A DNA stretch of 64,000 nt from Elgaria multicarinata webbii (Eukaryota; Chordata; Lepidosauria; Squamata; Anguidae): contig NC_086173.1 in NCBI RefSeq assembly GCF_023053635.1, positions 142,633,197-142,697,196 of the forward strand, given 5' to 3'. The notes beneath the pieces were generated by a model that was not told the origin of the DNA, did no database searches, and saw only the letters and a program-made list of their open reading frames with translations. Within the stretch, counting starts at the first letter, position 1. Each line of letters opens with the position of its first letter. Positions 49,301 through 55,589 of this stretch are shown here, piece by piece. Both the position numbers and the translations under genes were made by a program.

Positions 49301-50258
49301 TTGGGGGACCTATAGGAGGGAGGAGAGAATGGGGAAGTCCTGTTGCACAAGCAGATGTCTTTTTTTGCATTGAATGTGCCTCAGCTTGCTATATTTTATT
49401 CTCTCCAAGGTGCCTTTTGGTGAACAATACCAGCAATAAATGTTTCATGGCACAGTAGATCTGTGTTGGGGTGAGGATGATAGAAGCAGCTCTCCCCATA
49501 TCTGTGTTGTTTGATTTTCACTGTGTTTTGTTCTTTCAGTTTGAATACCAACAGGCTCAGCTGGAAGCAGAAATTGAAAATCTCTCATGGAAAGTGGAGA
49601 GAGCAGACAGTTATGACAGAGGGGTAAGTAACAAGCTTTGCCAACCTCCTTCCATCTCACCTTCTCATTAATGAACTTGGTTTTGACGTAGAAGGACTTA
49701 GGAAATCCTCTGTAGAACCAGAGGAATTGGCATCAAAACTAGGAAAGGCCACTTGGAAAATCCCTTCCTTGACACCTTTAATTTATATATAGTTAGCAAA
49801 AAATGCCCACACATTTTTGGGATTGATCTTGCCAACTATGATGGCTAGGTGTGTATGTTTTAAATTAGAGATGAGCTTCAGTCTTCTAAATGCACCACGT
49901 TATGTGTCATGTCCTTTTCGTATTGATTTGATTACTGAAAAGAAACATTGAGCCCAGGAGGTTGGAGCTCTTTGGGGTAGGTTTCTGTCCTAAGCCTATC
50001 TGTACTCTTGCATTCATATCTGCAAGGAAATTGATGCCGAAGAAATGAGTGGAATTCCCTCCCCCCATCCCCTTTCTGGAGATTTTCCCTGTTTCTCCTA
50101 TTCAGTCAGTCTGTTTTGATCAGTTTCCCTGTCAGCACAAATTAGAAATAACCCCTGTTTTGCTTGCTCTTTATCTCCCCACCCAGGACTTGGAGAATCA
50201 GATGCACATAGCTGAGCAGAGGAGGAGGACCCTGCTGAAAGACTTCCATGACACATAA
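20368..50258 (+). CDS. ARIH2: ARIH2 (Ariadne-2/TRIAD1), RBR E3 ubiquitin ligase, 14 coding exons
   Basis: An RBR-type E3 ligase that takes ubiquitin from an E2 onto a catalytic cysteine and passes it to substrate. The family works with neddylated cullin-5 RING ligases. The 14 coding exons (each listed separately) all have GT-AG introns and join in frame to 490 residues; the human protein has 493. Order of parts: acidic N-terminus (residues 13-35); RING1 with C136, C139, C153, H155, C158, C161, C180, C185; IBR with C225, C230, C246, C249, C254, C257, H262, C267; RING2 with C294, C297, C312, C315, C320, C323, H330, C337 and catalytic C307 in GGCNHM; C-terminal Ariadne domain (about 340-490) that autoinhibits the ligase. 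All zinc ligands and the catalytic cysteine are present and no frame break is seen. The next gene downstream is P4HTM, as in mammals. Confidence 0.97.
20945..21150 (+). repeat. Unassigned dispersed repeat, copy 1
   Basis: Starts TTGAATCCAGTTAGCACC, continues with CTTCTCCCCACTGCAGCTCC, and ends near GGAAGCGCAGGTCCATTCAT. The same order of words, diverged, occurs at 49190-49375 on this strand and at 30030-30200, 46890-47105 and 52785-53030 on the other. Confidence 0.45.
21175..22165 (-). mobile_element. L2-clade LINE RT fragment, minus, second subfamily
   Basis: The minus strand has an open stretch of 285 codons (21304-22161). It contains [13 protein letters not shown], the YADD box in [35 protein letters not shown] and [14 protein letters not shown]-like words. 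Between HMLVTF and SFQVKYK a segment present in related copies is missing, so it is internally deleted. The upstream RT core and endonuclease are absent. The long open frame suggests it is younger than the copy at 16 kb. Confidence 0.85.
22200..22620 (-). mobile_element. CR1 LINE 3' region fragment, minus
   Basis: Contains TATCCAAGTTGGTAGCCATC, CTTTTATCTGTCCTGAATCT and CCTCGTAGGAGAGTTGCTCC. The same order recurs at 58880-59320. This is CR1-type 3' coding and untranslated sequence, with no intact frame. Confidence 0.7.
22620..23420. other. ARIH2 intron 2, nothing recognised
   Basis: No exon or clear repeat could be supported here. Confidence 0.45.
23430..23957 (+). mobile_element. L2 LINE 3' end with RT C-terminal tail, plus
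   Basis: The frame from about 23473 to 23742 reads [17 protein letters not shown], then [19 protein letters not shown] and [11 protein letters not shown], the typical end of L2 ORF2. The 3' region follows with ATTGTAAGCCTTTGCGGCAG and CAGCACCATGTACATCGATG, then an AAT repeat. It is 5'-truncated. A sister copy is at 59915-60300. Confidence 0.88.
24000..25470. other. ARIH2 intron 2, mostly unique sequence
   Basis: Nothing coding is recognised. A poly-C tract lies at 24907-24922. A conserved-looking element cannot be judged without alignment. Confidence 0.45.
25480..25715 (+). mobile_element. L2-clade LINE 3' end, plus
   Basis: Ends AGAGAGCTTCAGCTATGGGG, CGTTATATAAATGTAATAAA and an AAT tail, preceded by the T-rich 3' region shared with 4438-4735. 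It is diverged and lies in ARIH2 intron 2. Confidence 0.7.
26600..26760. repeat. MIR-like SINE remnant
   Basis: Words such as GAGGTTAGTGACTTGCTTAA followed by a CACTGCACTATACAGCCTC end resemble the conserved core of MIR-type tRNA SINEs. The copy is very degraded. Confidence 0.35.
26935..28390 (-). mobile_element. L2-clade LINE, minus, split by another LINE tail
   Basis: Same subfamily as 21175-22165. The minus-strand reading gives [18 protein letters not shown] and [13 protein letters not shown] (27162-27530). Further upstream (27710-28390) it gives the RT core in broken frames, including the sequence for the YADD region near 28110. A separate LINE tail at 27538-27705 interrupts it. The element is dead. 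Confidence 0.8.
27538..27705 (-). mobile_element. LINE 3' tail inserted into an older L2 copy
   Basis: Starts with an ATTT repeat and ATATACCACCCCACAGCCG, then GAAGCTCTCTGGGCGGTTCA, the reversed 3' end of the first L2 subfamily. It separates two parts of one RT region that are contiguous in the copy at 21-22 kb, so it inserted later. Confidence 0.75.
28440..28760 (+). mobile_element. CR1 LINE RT fragment, plus
   Basis: Plus-strand text such as GGAAATGGGAAAATGTTGTC, CCCATCTTCAAAAAGAGAGA and CAGCCTGACTTCAATACTGG corresponds to the CR1 RT segment WKxANVxPIFKKG followed by RPVSLTSV. The frame is broken. Confidence 0.75.
28765..30025. other. ARIH2 intron 2, no element recognised
   Basis: Apparently unique sequence. 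A TG run is at 28786-28801. No exon is supported. Confidence 0.45.
30030..30200 (-). repeat. Unassigned dispersed repeat, likely copy, minus
   Basis: Ends with GATACGTTGGATCCC and contains AACTGGCAGCTCCCACCCA, in the reverse order of the repeat at 20945-21150. This is the weakest match of the group. Confidence 0.3.
30310..30460 (+). repeat. MIR-like SINE remnant
   Basis: The order TTAGGCAAGCCTCTCC, GCAGGGCTGTTGTAAGGATC and AGCACTTCATAAATGCTAAA follows the MIR/CORE-SINE pattern (splice-like CTCxxCC, GGTTGTTGTGAGGAT, and AGCxCTxAxTAAATGCT). It is diverged. Confidence 0.55.
31111..31247. mobile_element. hAT MITE with perfect 8-bp target duplication
   Basis: 137 bp. The ends CAGCCTTTCCCCAACCTT and AGGTTGGGGAAGGCTG are inverted. 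The flanks GTGTAAGC (31103-31110) and GTGTAAGC (31248-31255) are identical. Internal TTGGATTACAACTCCCA pairs with GAGTTGTAATCCAAAAC. Non-coding, in ARIH2 intron 2. Confidence 0.85.
31413..31580 (-). mobile_element. CR1 LINE 3' end, minus
   Basis: Starts AGAATCATAGAATAGCAGAG and continues almost exactly as the copy at 5966. It extends further into CTGCCTTTTGAATGCCTCTA and CCTCCCTAGGTAACTGGTTC. It is 5'-truncated. Confidence 0.85.
32475..32600. mobile_element. hAT MITE remnant
   Basis: AGATGTTTTGGACTACAGCG on the left and GAAGTCCAAAGTATATGGAA on the right are the inverted arms of the same family as 31111-31247. The ends are eroded. Confidence 0.5.
32605..34390. other. ARIH2 intron 2, no gene recognised
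   Basis: No recognisable exon, RNA gene or intact repeat. A TG run is at 33740-33752. Confidence 0.45.
34398..34705 (+). repeat. Squamate SINE with tRNA-like head and BovB-like tail
   Basis: The head GCCTCGTGTGGTGCAGAGTG and the B-box-like GAGTTCGATCCCAGC are followed by AAGGTCGATAAAATGAGTAC, GGGGAAGGCAATGGCAAACC and TGCCAAGAAAACGTC. The last parts resemble the BovB 3' end, by which such SINEs borrow LINE machinery. The copy is fairly complete. Confidence 0.75.
34835..34975 (-). repeat. MIR-like SINE remnant, minus
   Basis: TTTCAGGTAGGTTGG, then GAGGATTTGAACTCAGGTCT and a CAAGTTCAATATTACTATGC end, in the order of a reversed MIR-type SINE. Confidence 0.45.
35439..35506 (+). CDS. ARIH2: ARIH2 coding exon 3 (residues 84-106)
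   Basis: Acceptor TTTAG/GTATCA and donor AAAG/GTAAGT. Reads [16 protein letters not shown] and on to ISEILE, conserved in ARIH2. The last codon is split after two bases. Confidence 0.95.
35515..35910. other. Start of ARIH2 intron 3, nothing recognised
   Basis: A CACCCACACC run at 35553-35575; otherwise unique. Confidence 0.4.
35915..35976. repeat. CTT microsatellite
   Basis: About 20 uninterrupted units of TTC/CTT (62 bp) in ARIH2 intron 3. The purine strand gives a chance run of glutamate codons on the minus strand that is not a gene. Confidence 0.95.
36185..36243 (+). mobile_element. L2-clade LINE 3' tail fragment, plus
   Basis: GTGAACCGCCCAGAGAGCTT, then CAGCTATTGGGTGGTATAGA and AATAAATAAG, the terminal 60 bp of the first L2 subfamily. 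Confidence 0.7.
36556..36619 (+). CDS. ARIH2: ARIH2 coding exon 4 (residues 106-127)
   Basis: Acceptor TTCAG/GCACAAG and donor ACAT/GTAAGT. Reads [20 protein letters not shown]. Completes the split codon of exon 3 and ends in phase 0. Confidence 0.95.
37154..37371. repeat. Left terminal inverted repeat of Tc1 element
   Basis: Starts CAGTCGTGTGAAAAAGAAAG and ends just after the inner direct repeat at 37346-37368. It matches the right repeat over its length apart from about five substitutions. Confidence 0.92.
37524..38532 (+). pseudogene. Tc1-type transposase (DD34E), disabled
   Basis: The reading from about 37524 (a GTG codon where a start may have been: [11 protein letters not shown]) shows a paired-like helix-turn-helix ([12 protein letters not shown]), a GRPR-like RRGRPSK motif and a nuclear-signal-like RRKPLLAKK. 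The DDE triad lies at about residues 152 (LWTDETK), 243 (MQQDNDPKH) and 278 (NPIE), with 34 residues between the last two. The frame is open until a TGA at 38364-38366 directly after NPIEML. After it, [10 protein letters not shown] continues, then a one-base frame change near 38420-38435 leads to [15 protein letters not shown] and a natural stop at 38530-38532. One nonsense codon and one frameshift thus inactivate it. Confidence 0.92.
38536..38752. repeat. Right terminal inverted repeat of Tc1 element
   Basis: Ends CTTTTTCACACGACTG. The inner repeat copy is at 38541-38560 (ACTTACTTTTTCACAC). It is the reverse complement of the left repeat. Confidence 0.92.
39000..40400. other. ARIH2 intron 4 distal part
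   Basis: A half hAT-MITE arm at 39460-39525 (CCAGATGTGTTGGACTGCAA). Nothing else is recognised. Confidence 0.45.
40404..40551 (+). CDS. ARIH2: ARIH2 coding exon 5 (residues 128-177), RING1
   Basis: Acceptor ATCAG/GCCATG and donor GTTG/GTGAGC. Carries CAVC, the [15 protein letters not shown]1 core and KDGVGV. Phase 1 at the 3' end. The linker before the first RING cysteine (AMVHSSQ) differs from mammals. Confidence 0.96.
40655..41008 (-). mobile_element. Probable solo LTR of an endogenous retrovirus, minus
   Basis: A 354-bp fossil with short imperfect inverted ends (minus-strand 5' TGTAGGAGG, 3' CCTTCA) and near-matching 6-bp flanks (ACTTTC and TCTTTC). On the minus strand a TATA-like ACTATATAAAC is followed closely by AATAAA and then about 55 bp to the end. 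This suggests a long U3, a short R and a short U5. No internal retroviral sequence adjoins it. It lies in ARIH2 intron 5, antisense to the gene. The family is not identified. Confidence 0.5.
41276..41340. repeat. Short tandem duplication
   Basis: The block TGACCTGGTGCATTTC appears twice and then once more as TGACCTAGTGCATTTC, with TGTTGGTTGAAC in between. A small local duplication in ARIH2 intron 5. Confidence 0.8.
41395..41830 (-). mobile_element. L2-clade LINE 3' end, minus
   Basis: Starts with a TTTA-type tail and ATACCGCCCAATAGCCAAAG, then matches the 3' region of the 16 kb copy through AGCTCATTCCACAGCCGGGG and CTCACGGAGAAGG. It ends just upstream of exon 6. It is 5'-truncated. Confidence 0.82.
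41902..42023 (+). CDS. ARIH2: ARIH2 coding exon 6 (residues 177-217)
   Basis: Acceptor AACAG/GAGTCT and donor TGAG/GTACTG. Carries the last RING1 ligands in SCMAQDC and then [16 protein letters not shown]. Confidence 0.96.
42455..42564 (+). CDS. ARIH2: ARIH2 coding exon 7 (residues 218-254), IBR
   Basis: Acceptor CACAG/AGCCAT and donor TCTG/GTAAGG. Reads [16 protein letters not shown] and CNRCNEVF; four IBR cysteines are here. The last codon is split after two bases. Confidence 0.96.
43277..43316. repeat. TG/TA dinucleotide repeat
   Basis: A GT run followed by a TA run, about 40 bp, in ARIH2 intron 7. Confidence 0.95.
43468..43585 (+). CDS. ARIH2: ARIH2 coding exon 8 (residues 254-293), IBR end
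   Basis: Acceptor TTTAAG/TTTCAAG completes the cysteine codon of exon 7. Reads [13 protein letters not shown] and [11 protein letters not shown]; donor AGAT/GTAAGT. Confidence 0.96.
43912..44385. mobile_element. MITE with inverted ends carrying a nested SINE
   Basis: The left end AGTTCACATGACACAGCTGG and CTCATCGTGGGTTATTT match, inverted, the right end AAATAGCCCATGATGTGCC and AGCCATGTCATGGGAACT. A SINE at 43950-44192 splits it. Non-coding; probably hAT-like, but no clear target duplication was found. Confidence 0.55.
43950..44192 (-). repeat. tRNA-derived SINE, minus, fairly complete
   Basis: The minus-strand reading gives AGAGCCAGTGTGGTGTACTG, GAGTGTTGGACTGGGAGTC, a GGGTGACTCTGGACCAGTCA core, CAGGGTTGTTGTTGTTGTGA and a tail CCGCCTTGGGTTCCTTGG ending in a T/A-rich repeat. 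TGGGTTATTT occurs on both sides and is a likely target-site duplication. Confidence 0.75.
44905..44955 (+). CDS. ARIH2: ARIH2 coding exon 9 (residues 294-310), RING2 catalytic site
   Basis: Acceptor CCCAG/TGTCCC and donor CATG/GTGAGC. Reads [18 protein letters not shown]307 in GGCNHM is the catalytic cysteine of the RBR mechanism. Confidence 0.96.
45076..45097 (+). CDS. ARIH2: ARIH2 coding exon 10 (residues 311-318), 22-bp microexon
   Basis: Acceptor ACTAG/CAATGT and donor CATG/GTAAGT. Only 22 bp, reading QCSKCKH with a split next codon. It supplies two RING2 zinc cysteines, so it cannot be skipped without breaking the domain and the frame. Confidence 0.94.
45321..45472 (+). CDS. ARIH2: ARIH2 coding exon 11 (residues 318-368)
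   Basis: Acceptor TGCAG/ACTTCT and donor GAGG/GTAGGA. Reads [20 protein letters not shown], then [15 protein letters not shown]; end of RING2 and start of the Ariadne domain. Confidence 0.96.
45480..46890. other. ARIH2 intron 11, first part
   Basis: A CA repeat is at 45824-45844, and a minus L2-clade tail is at 46035-46100 (CTATACTGCCCAATAGCCG and GAAGCTCTCTGGGTGG). Nothing coding is seen. Confidence 0.55.
46890..47105 (-). repeat. Unassigned dispersed repeat, minus copy
   Basis: Reverse reading starts TTGTATCCAATGGCGTCATT, then CCCTCCCCACTCCAGCTCCC, and AATCTGCTCTGGCACACTAG followed by its partial inverse CCAGAGCAGATTTT. The order matches the copies at 49.2 and 52.8 kb. Confidence 0.5.
47455..47505. 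repeat. 28-bp tandem duplication
   Basis: ATAATGCTTGAACAGGAAAT occurs twice, 28 bp apart, in ARIH2 intron 11. Confidence 0.9.
47990..48133 (+). CDS. ARIH2: ARIH2 coding exon 12 (residues 369-416)
   Basis: Acceptor CACAG/TGGGAA and donor TAAG/GTGGGA. Reads [16 protein letters not shown], then [18 protein letters not shown]; Ariadne domain helices. Confidence 0.96.
48555..48640 (+). mobile_element. CR1 LINE 3' end, plus
   Basis: GATTCCTGCATTGAGCAAGG, GGTTGGACTTGATGGCC, TTCCAACTCTACTATTTGAT and a GATTCGATGA end, the plus-strand form of the CR1 terminus at 5966 and 31413. Confidence 0.8.
48919..48987 (+). CDS. ARIH2: ARIH2 coding exon 13 (residues 417-439)
   Basis: Acceptor CGCAG/TGTCGT and donor ATTG/GTAAGA. 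Reads [18 protein letters not shown] and PRKKL; identical in spirit to mammalian ARIH2. Confidence 0.96.
49190..49375 (+). repeat. Unassigned dispersed repeat, plus copy
   Basis: Starts GGTTGTATCCAGTGGTGTCC and ends with GGGGAAGTCCTGTTGCACAA and GCAGATGTC. Its start and end match the inverse of the copy at 52785-53030. It lies in ARIH2 intron 13. Confidence 0.5.
49540..49623 (+). CDS. ARIH2: ARIH2 coding exon 14 (residues 440-467)
   Basis: Acceptor TTCAG/TTTGAA and donor AGGG/GTAAGT. Reads [20 protein letters not shown] and RADSYDRG. Confidence 0.96.
50187..50258 (+). CDS. ARIH2: ARIH2 coding exon 15 (residues 468-490) and stop
   Basis: Acceptor CCCAG/GACTTG. Reads [20 protein letters not shown], then HDT and a TAA stop at 50256-50258. 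Confidence 0.96.
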
Positions 50259-50700
50259 AGTAGCAGGAGCTGTCAGGGCGCAGGGGTGAGAGCAAAGAGT
50301 TAAGGTGGCGGTGACAGCGGCAACAGAAGCAACATGAGGAACTGCTCACTGCCCCCTCCGCAGAGAAGGGCTGAGGACAACACTGCACCCTCCCCTTGCA
50401 AAACCAGACACGAGCTAGCACCACAGCTTAGTCTTCTGTTTTTCTTATCTCTTTCTGCTTTTCATTTTTGCCAGGCCAGAGGCTGGAGGTCAGATTGGCA
50501 CCTTTTCCTGGGACGCTTTCCTCCCCGACACTCGGATTGTTCTGGGAAGGAATTCTGTTTTATTTTTTCCTGAATGGCTGTTAATAGTGTTAGATCATTA
50601 CAAACTTATGTAATTTTCAACGGTTGTACCATTATACAAAACGAACCCTAGAATAACACAACCCCCTTTTTAAAAAATAAATTGGAATTGGAGTGTGTTT
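50259..50700 (+). other. ARIH2: ARIH2 3' untranslated region
   Basis: About 440 bp between the stop codon and the first good poly(A) signal. The end at about 50700 is inferred from the signal and the G/T-rich sequence behind it. A longer form cannot be excluded. Confidence 0.7.
50676..50681 (+). terminator. ARIH2: ARIH2 polyadenylation signal AATAAA
   Basis: A canonical AATAAA followed within 15-25 bp by the G/T-rich GGAGTGTGTTTCC, the usual layout for cleavage and polyadenylation. Confidence 0.75.
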
Positions 50701-50704
50701 CCTT

Positions 50705-52780
50705 TTTAATAAGCTGCTTGTAAACTTAATGGCTGCTTCTCTTCCCCTTCCCACCTCACCCACCCACCTCTTTTGCACTGAAGGTTATGAAATAGTCCAG
50801 CTGTCTGTCTATTGATACCCCTTACGTGCACTTTTTGTATTGCTTGCCCTATGACTGCATGAGATGAACAGTGTCTAGGCCGGGAGACATCAGTGGTGGC
50901 CACAGGTCAGCATACAGTTGAGTGGCTCTCCTATTCTTCTCTGGCTGTGCTGGGGTAGTAGGGCAAAGCTCATGGCAGCATGGGAAATGGTTGCGATCTT
51001 ACTGTTCCATCAACTTGAGGTTGTCTCCTGCATGGATTTATTGCATTGCCATGTTTCTCTGAACTACTGTCTTCTGCCAAAACTAAACTACTTAAAGGGC
51101 TTATAGGAGCACAACCTCGCTTCCCATGATACCAGGCATTTGACTTTGCTTCAGGTCAGTAGAACAAGTCCATGACTTGCATATCTGTGCAACTCAATCA
51201 TGCACAACCTGATCCTTTACATGGCTGTAAGGCGATCTATCAAGCTTGATCCCTCTTGCCCTGACAAGACCAGACTTCCCTATTGTGTGTTGAGGGAAAG
51301 CTATTTCACTTAACACGATGGTTGATAAAAATCTTGGCAGCATAAAACAAGTCCTTAGAAACATGTGCCAATGGTAAGCTTACACTGCTGTCCTAGAAAT
51401 TACTCCACTGCTGGCTGAAAAGTAACCAGCAAAATTAGTGGGTGTGATGCATAATAGCTATTAAAGTTCATGGGTGGCTTCTGTATGTGTCTTAATGTCA
51501 AAATTTCCTCCATACATGTTAGAGGCTAGCTTTAAAATATGTGTAAACTGTTGTGTAAGGTGTATGAAGTACATACCCAGTTATGTTGATAATCCACTTA
51601 GAGAGGAAGATGGAACTGTTAGCTTTTTCCTGAAGCTGCTCTGTTTGCTGGTTTGAATTGAGAACAACCTTGCCACTTTGTTTACAAAAGCATGTTGCAC
51701 TGAGCTTTTCTGTGTGCATTTATCATGACCTCTGGAAGGTTGGATGAGGATTGTCTAGGATCTTTATTCTCTGCTTATTACATCTGCCTTTCTGGCCTTT
51801 CAGTAGGAACTGTATTATTAGAGTTGTGGATTTTGCCCTAGCTCTTGTGGGGGGTTATCTGCCATGCCAACCTTGTCCCTTCAGCTGCTGCTGCTGCTAC
51901 TACTACCTCAGGCACTCCAAGGAAAACCATTATACGCACCACCTGCTTGTTCCCTTAGTAAATGACGCGAAAGACCTTTTTAATATTGCTGCCTCCCCAC
52001 CTAGTAGCCAGTTAACCTCAGATTAAGCAAGTTGGAGGGAAGGTACTTGGCTAAGGATGAGTGCCTAGGAGAGGGAGAGTCTCCCCCACATCTCCTCTTC
52101 CCTCCCTGCTCCCTTCACCCTTTCCCATTCCATTGGTCTCTTATAGCTGATACAGCATGATGACCTCTTCGGGCTTGCTCATTTAACCCATGTCCATCTG
52201 CTGTAAGCGGAGATCATGTGATTGTGTTCTGTTGGCTGTAGATGTTTCAGTTTCTCTGCATGAAGTCCACATCTGGGCCTTGATATATAGAAACAGTCCA
52301 AATCTTTTAGCAAGTACAAAAAGTTCAGCGTGTGCGTGACTTTAGTTACCTACAGGATATGTTAGTATTCATTCTGTTATTGGTTTGATGAGATGTAGTG
52401 CATAAAATGCTAGCACAGGATTATTTCATTAACTCAGCTGCAGGTTGGATAAAAACCAGCCTCTTGATAAGGGAGAGCTTTTGACTTCCTAATTTCTGCT
52501 GTAAAATGCTGGCTTGACCTTGCTTGCTTACACAGTGTTCAGTCTTTGAAGGGGGTGAGCATCTTTTTATCTTTACAGTTAGACTGAGCAATCTGTCTCA
52601 ATGAATTTAACAGCATTAAGGTATACATGAATACTTGCAGGTGGTTGAATTTGATGGTAGCACATTCACAATTTTCAATGTCAAAGTAAAGTTCTCTAAA
52701 CTTGTAGCCACCACAGTTTGGCAATCAGATTACATGGCTGGTGCCAACTTGATACAGTGAGTTAAAATGTCCTATATAAT
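50705..52780. other. ARIH2-P4HTM intergenic, no gene recognised
   Basis: Apparently unique sequence. A short CTG/CTA run lies at 51886-51904. No RNA gene or exon is supported. Confidence 0.5.
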
Positions 52781-52784
52781 CCAG

Positions 52785-53030
52785 TATTGCATCACATACT
52801 AAGGACTACAGTCAGCATTGTGCAAGCAGACTTCCGCTTGTGCAAGAAAACTTTCCCAATCCTTTCCTCCCACTGCAGTGCCCCCATGTGCCCCCTAAAA
52901 TTCATTCTGGAGGGTCCCCAATGTCCCAGAACAGATTTTTGTAGAGGTGGGGTTTGCGTGGGGAGAGGGAATTTGCTCTGCTGGTGGGTGCCATTCTATT
53001 GATGAACGGACACAATTGGATTTCATTGTA
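52785..53030 (-). repeat. Unassigned dispersed repeat, minus copy with palindromic end
   Basis: The left part contains TTGTGCAAGCAGACTTCCGC followed by TTGTGCAA, a small palindrome. Next come CCTCCCACTGCAGTGCCCCC, ATTCATTCTGGAGGGTCCCC and a right end at GGACACAATTGGATTTC. It is the inverse of the copy at 49190-49375 in order. Confidence 0.5.
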
Positions 53031-53034
53031 ATAG

Positions 53035-54745
53035 CTGCCACTGAGTTTGGTATTGGTAGCGTTCATATATGTATAAACTATTATTTTTAGTTCCAGAGTT
53101 TACATGTCAGCAGATTTCTTTTTCTTTTATCAGTCCATCTTCCCTATTCTAGAATTAGATAATGCTCAGCTGTTGCCTGAAAGGTTTTGTCATAGGGAAT
53201 AGGCTATGCTCTAGAATGTATCCATTCTGGAAAAAGAAAAGTGTTTTCAGTGTGATCCTAGAGTAAAAATCATATTTCCCCCTCCTTAGAAAATGCATGC
53301 AACTCCATAATTGGCAGGCTGGGATGACAAGACTGCAATTCAGAATTAGTAGCATCTGAGGCCAGTGTATAGGTACATTTCACTCATTACAGGTTAACAT
53401 TCTACTATGAGCTTCCTCTTCCTCTTTTTCTGCAAGGTTTGAGCTAAGCTGGCAGCTATTTTCATCCTTCACTCTGCTTTTTTAAACTTTTGGCTCAGCT
53501 CACCGTTGTCTCCAGTGCTTATTTTATTTTGGTTTGGTTTACATTTAGTATTACCTGCCACAGTTCGCTGATAAAGAGATTCAGAACAGCTAAGCCAAAA
53601 CAATTTTTGCACCAACTCCTGATAGTGAATACTAGAGTTGTTCAGGTTACACCAGATTCTCATGGCCAACAAAGTTCTGTGTAATTCAAAAGCTTGTATA
53701 CAGACACAAAAAGAGGCTATACAGATAGAAGACTTTCTAACCAGTTTTATGTATGTGCTCTCCTAGCACTCTTTCCTCTCTAGCAGTGACCACAAGAAAT
53801 TATGTTGACAACCTAAAACTGAATGTAGGCTGTGTGCCATGCTAGTGCTACAGGAAGAACAGAATTACTTTCCCTATTATTGCACTGTCTCAATTCATTT
53901 AAAATGTGTGATTTTCCCTCCAAAATCAGCTTCATTTCTCAATACCTTTTTCTAGGAAAGCTCTTATGCGCTCACTCAAGTCTGGACTGTTCCAAGTTTT
54001 CAGGTAGTAGCTTCTGCTATGGGAGCTTTTTTATTATGCAGAGTGCTACGTTATCATGGCTGCCTTTGCTCTGTCCCTCACTGAGGTATGGGGGGGGGAA
54101 GCTATCTCAAGAAACTGCCAACACTTTTCCGGCATTAGGAGGGGAAGGGGCAAAGGAAAGAGCCCTTGAAGTTTTCCCCTCCTGAAATTGTTTATTTGAA
54201 ATAAATTGTGAATTTCTAATTTTAAAGGATGTGTTGTGTCTTTTTTGCCCCCTCATTGGTGCCAAATTTCCAATTGGACAATGAGAAGGGAGTATTAGGC
54301 AGGAGATGGTAAATTTGAACAAGAGCTGATAAACTTCGGATTAAAAACAGTTGATAGAGCAATTTGATCTACTATTGTTTCACTTTCAAATGGGTCACAG
54401 TTCACCCTTCTGCCCTTAACGCTGTCATGATTTTGTGATCCGCCTCCTGGCTTATTCACTGGGAAGATGTATCTCCTTCAAGGCTATATGTTTTGATCTG
54501 GCTAGTCTAGCCTTTTTTCAACACCCACCTACGCACCCAAAAAGTGAAATTGTGCACCTAATCCTTCTTAATTTCATCTGTGACTTGTTTTTGCAGTTTC
54601 AGCTTTTGCTTCCTTTGATCCCATATACATTACAACCCTCTGTAAAACGTCCTTTTCTTTTGGTAAGATAGATCAAATTTTCTGGCGGCTGAATTGTGCA
54701 AATTAAGTATAGGGCCAATTAAAACATCAAGCGAAGTAGTCATGG
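53035..54745. other. ARIH2-P4HTM intergenic, no gene recognised
   Basis: AT-rich sequence with chance frames only. No repeat family is clearly recognised. Confidence 0.45.
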
Positions 54746-54749
54746 ACCT

Positions 54750-54975
54750 AGTTTTGTTGTTTATTCGTTCAGTCGTTTCCGACTCTTCGGGACTTCGTGG
54801 ACCAGCCCACGCCAGAGCTTTCTGTCGGCCGTCGCCACCCCCCAGCTTCCCCAAGGTCAAGTCTGTCACCTCCAGAATATCATCCTTCCATCTTGCCCTT
54901 GGTCGGCCCCTCTTCCTTTTGCCTTCCACTTTCCCTAGCATCAGCCTCTTCTCCAGGGTATCCTGTCTTCTAGAG
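54750..54975 (-). mobile_element. BovB LINE 3' end, minus
   Basis: The minus strand encodes RRQDTLEKRLMLGKVEGKRK, then RGRPRARWKDDI and a tail with SPEESETTERIN. This is the RT C-terminus of BovB (RTE clade). The matching 3' sequence AAGAGTCGGAAACGACTGAA is the typical BovB end. It is strongly 5'-truncated. BovB is known for horizontal transfer among squamates and ruminants. Confidence 0.9.
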
Positions 54976-54979
54976 GGTT

Positions 54980-55585
54980 GTGTAAAAACTAGACAATGAG
55001 GAACAATCTTCTCCAAAGATACAACGAAAAGTCCTTTAATAACTCCAAATGAGAGTTGGAGTTATTAAACTCCATAAGCTCCCGGTTCTATACCGAGTGC
55101 TTATGCGGGAATAAAGGACACTGCCCATCTTAAATGGCAGCGGCTCTTTAAACTTCCACGTCGAGGTTCGTTTAAGGTTATGCCCTTACCTGATATGTTC
55201 ATTAAAATAAAAGACTGAATTGTGTACGCGGGCAGCGGAGAAAGAAAGAACCGCCGCCGCGTGACCCTAAAAACTGTTTTATGAATCGAATGAATTAATG
55301 AGTAGCAGGCAGCGTAACTCTTCAGCTGCTGCAATCTTGACGCTCCTGTACTATTCCTTTGTCAACAAGCCGCTGCTCCTTTCGTCAGCAACACGACACG
55401 CGAATGAAGTGGAAAGATATTTTGCCCTACTTAAAAGATGCCTCTAGGTTCAGAGGATGAAATCGGGTTATGCCCTTCCTCAAAATGGCTTCCAGTTTCA
55501 AGACTGAGGAGAAGAGGCGGCAAAGTTGCCAGGAACTAAAATGGCCTGCTTCCACCTTGATCAAAGGGCCTGAAGCCAATGTACT
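54980..55585. other. Unassigned sequence upstream of P4HTM
   Basis: Includes an inverted repeat AATAACTCCAAATGAGAGTT / GGAGTTATTAAACTCC at 55038-55074. No coding sequence or named repeat is recognised. Confidence 0.4.
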
Positions 55586-55589
55586 TGAA

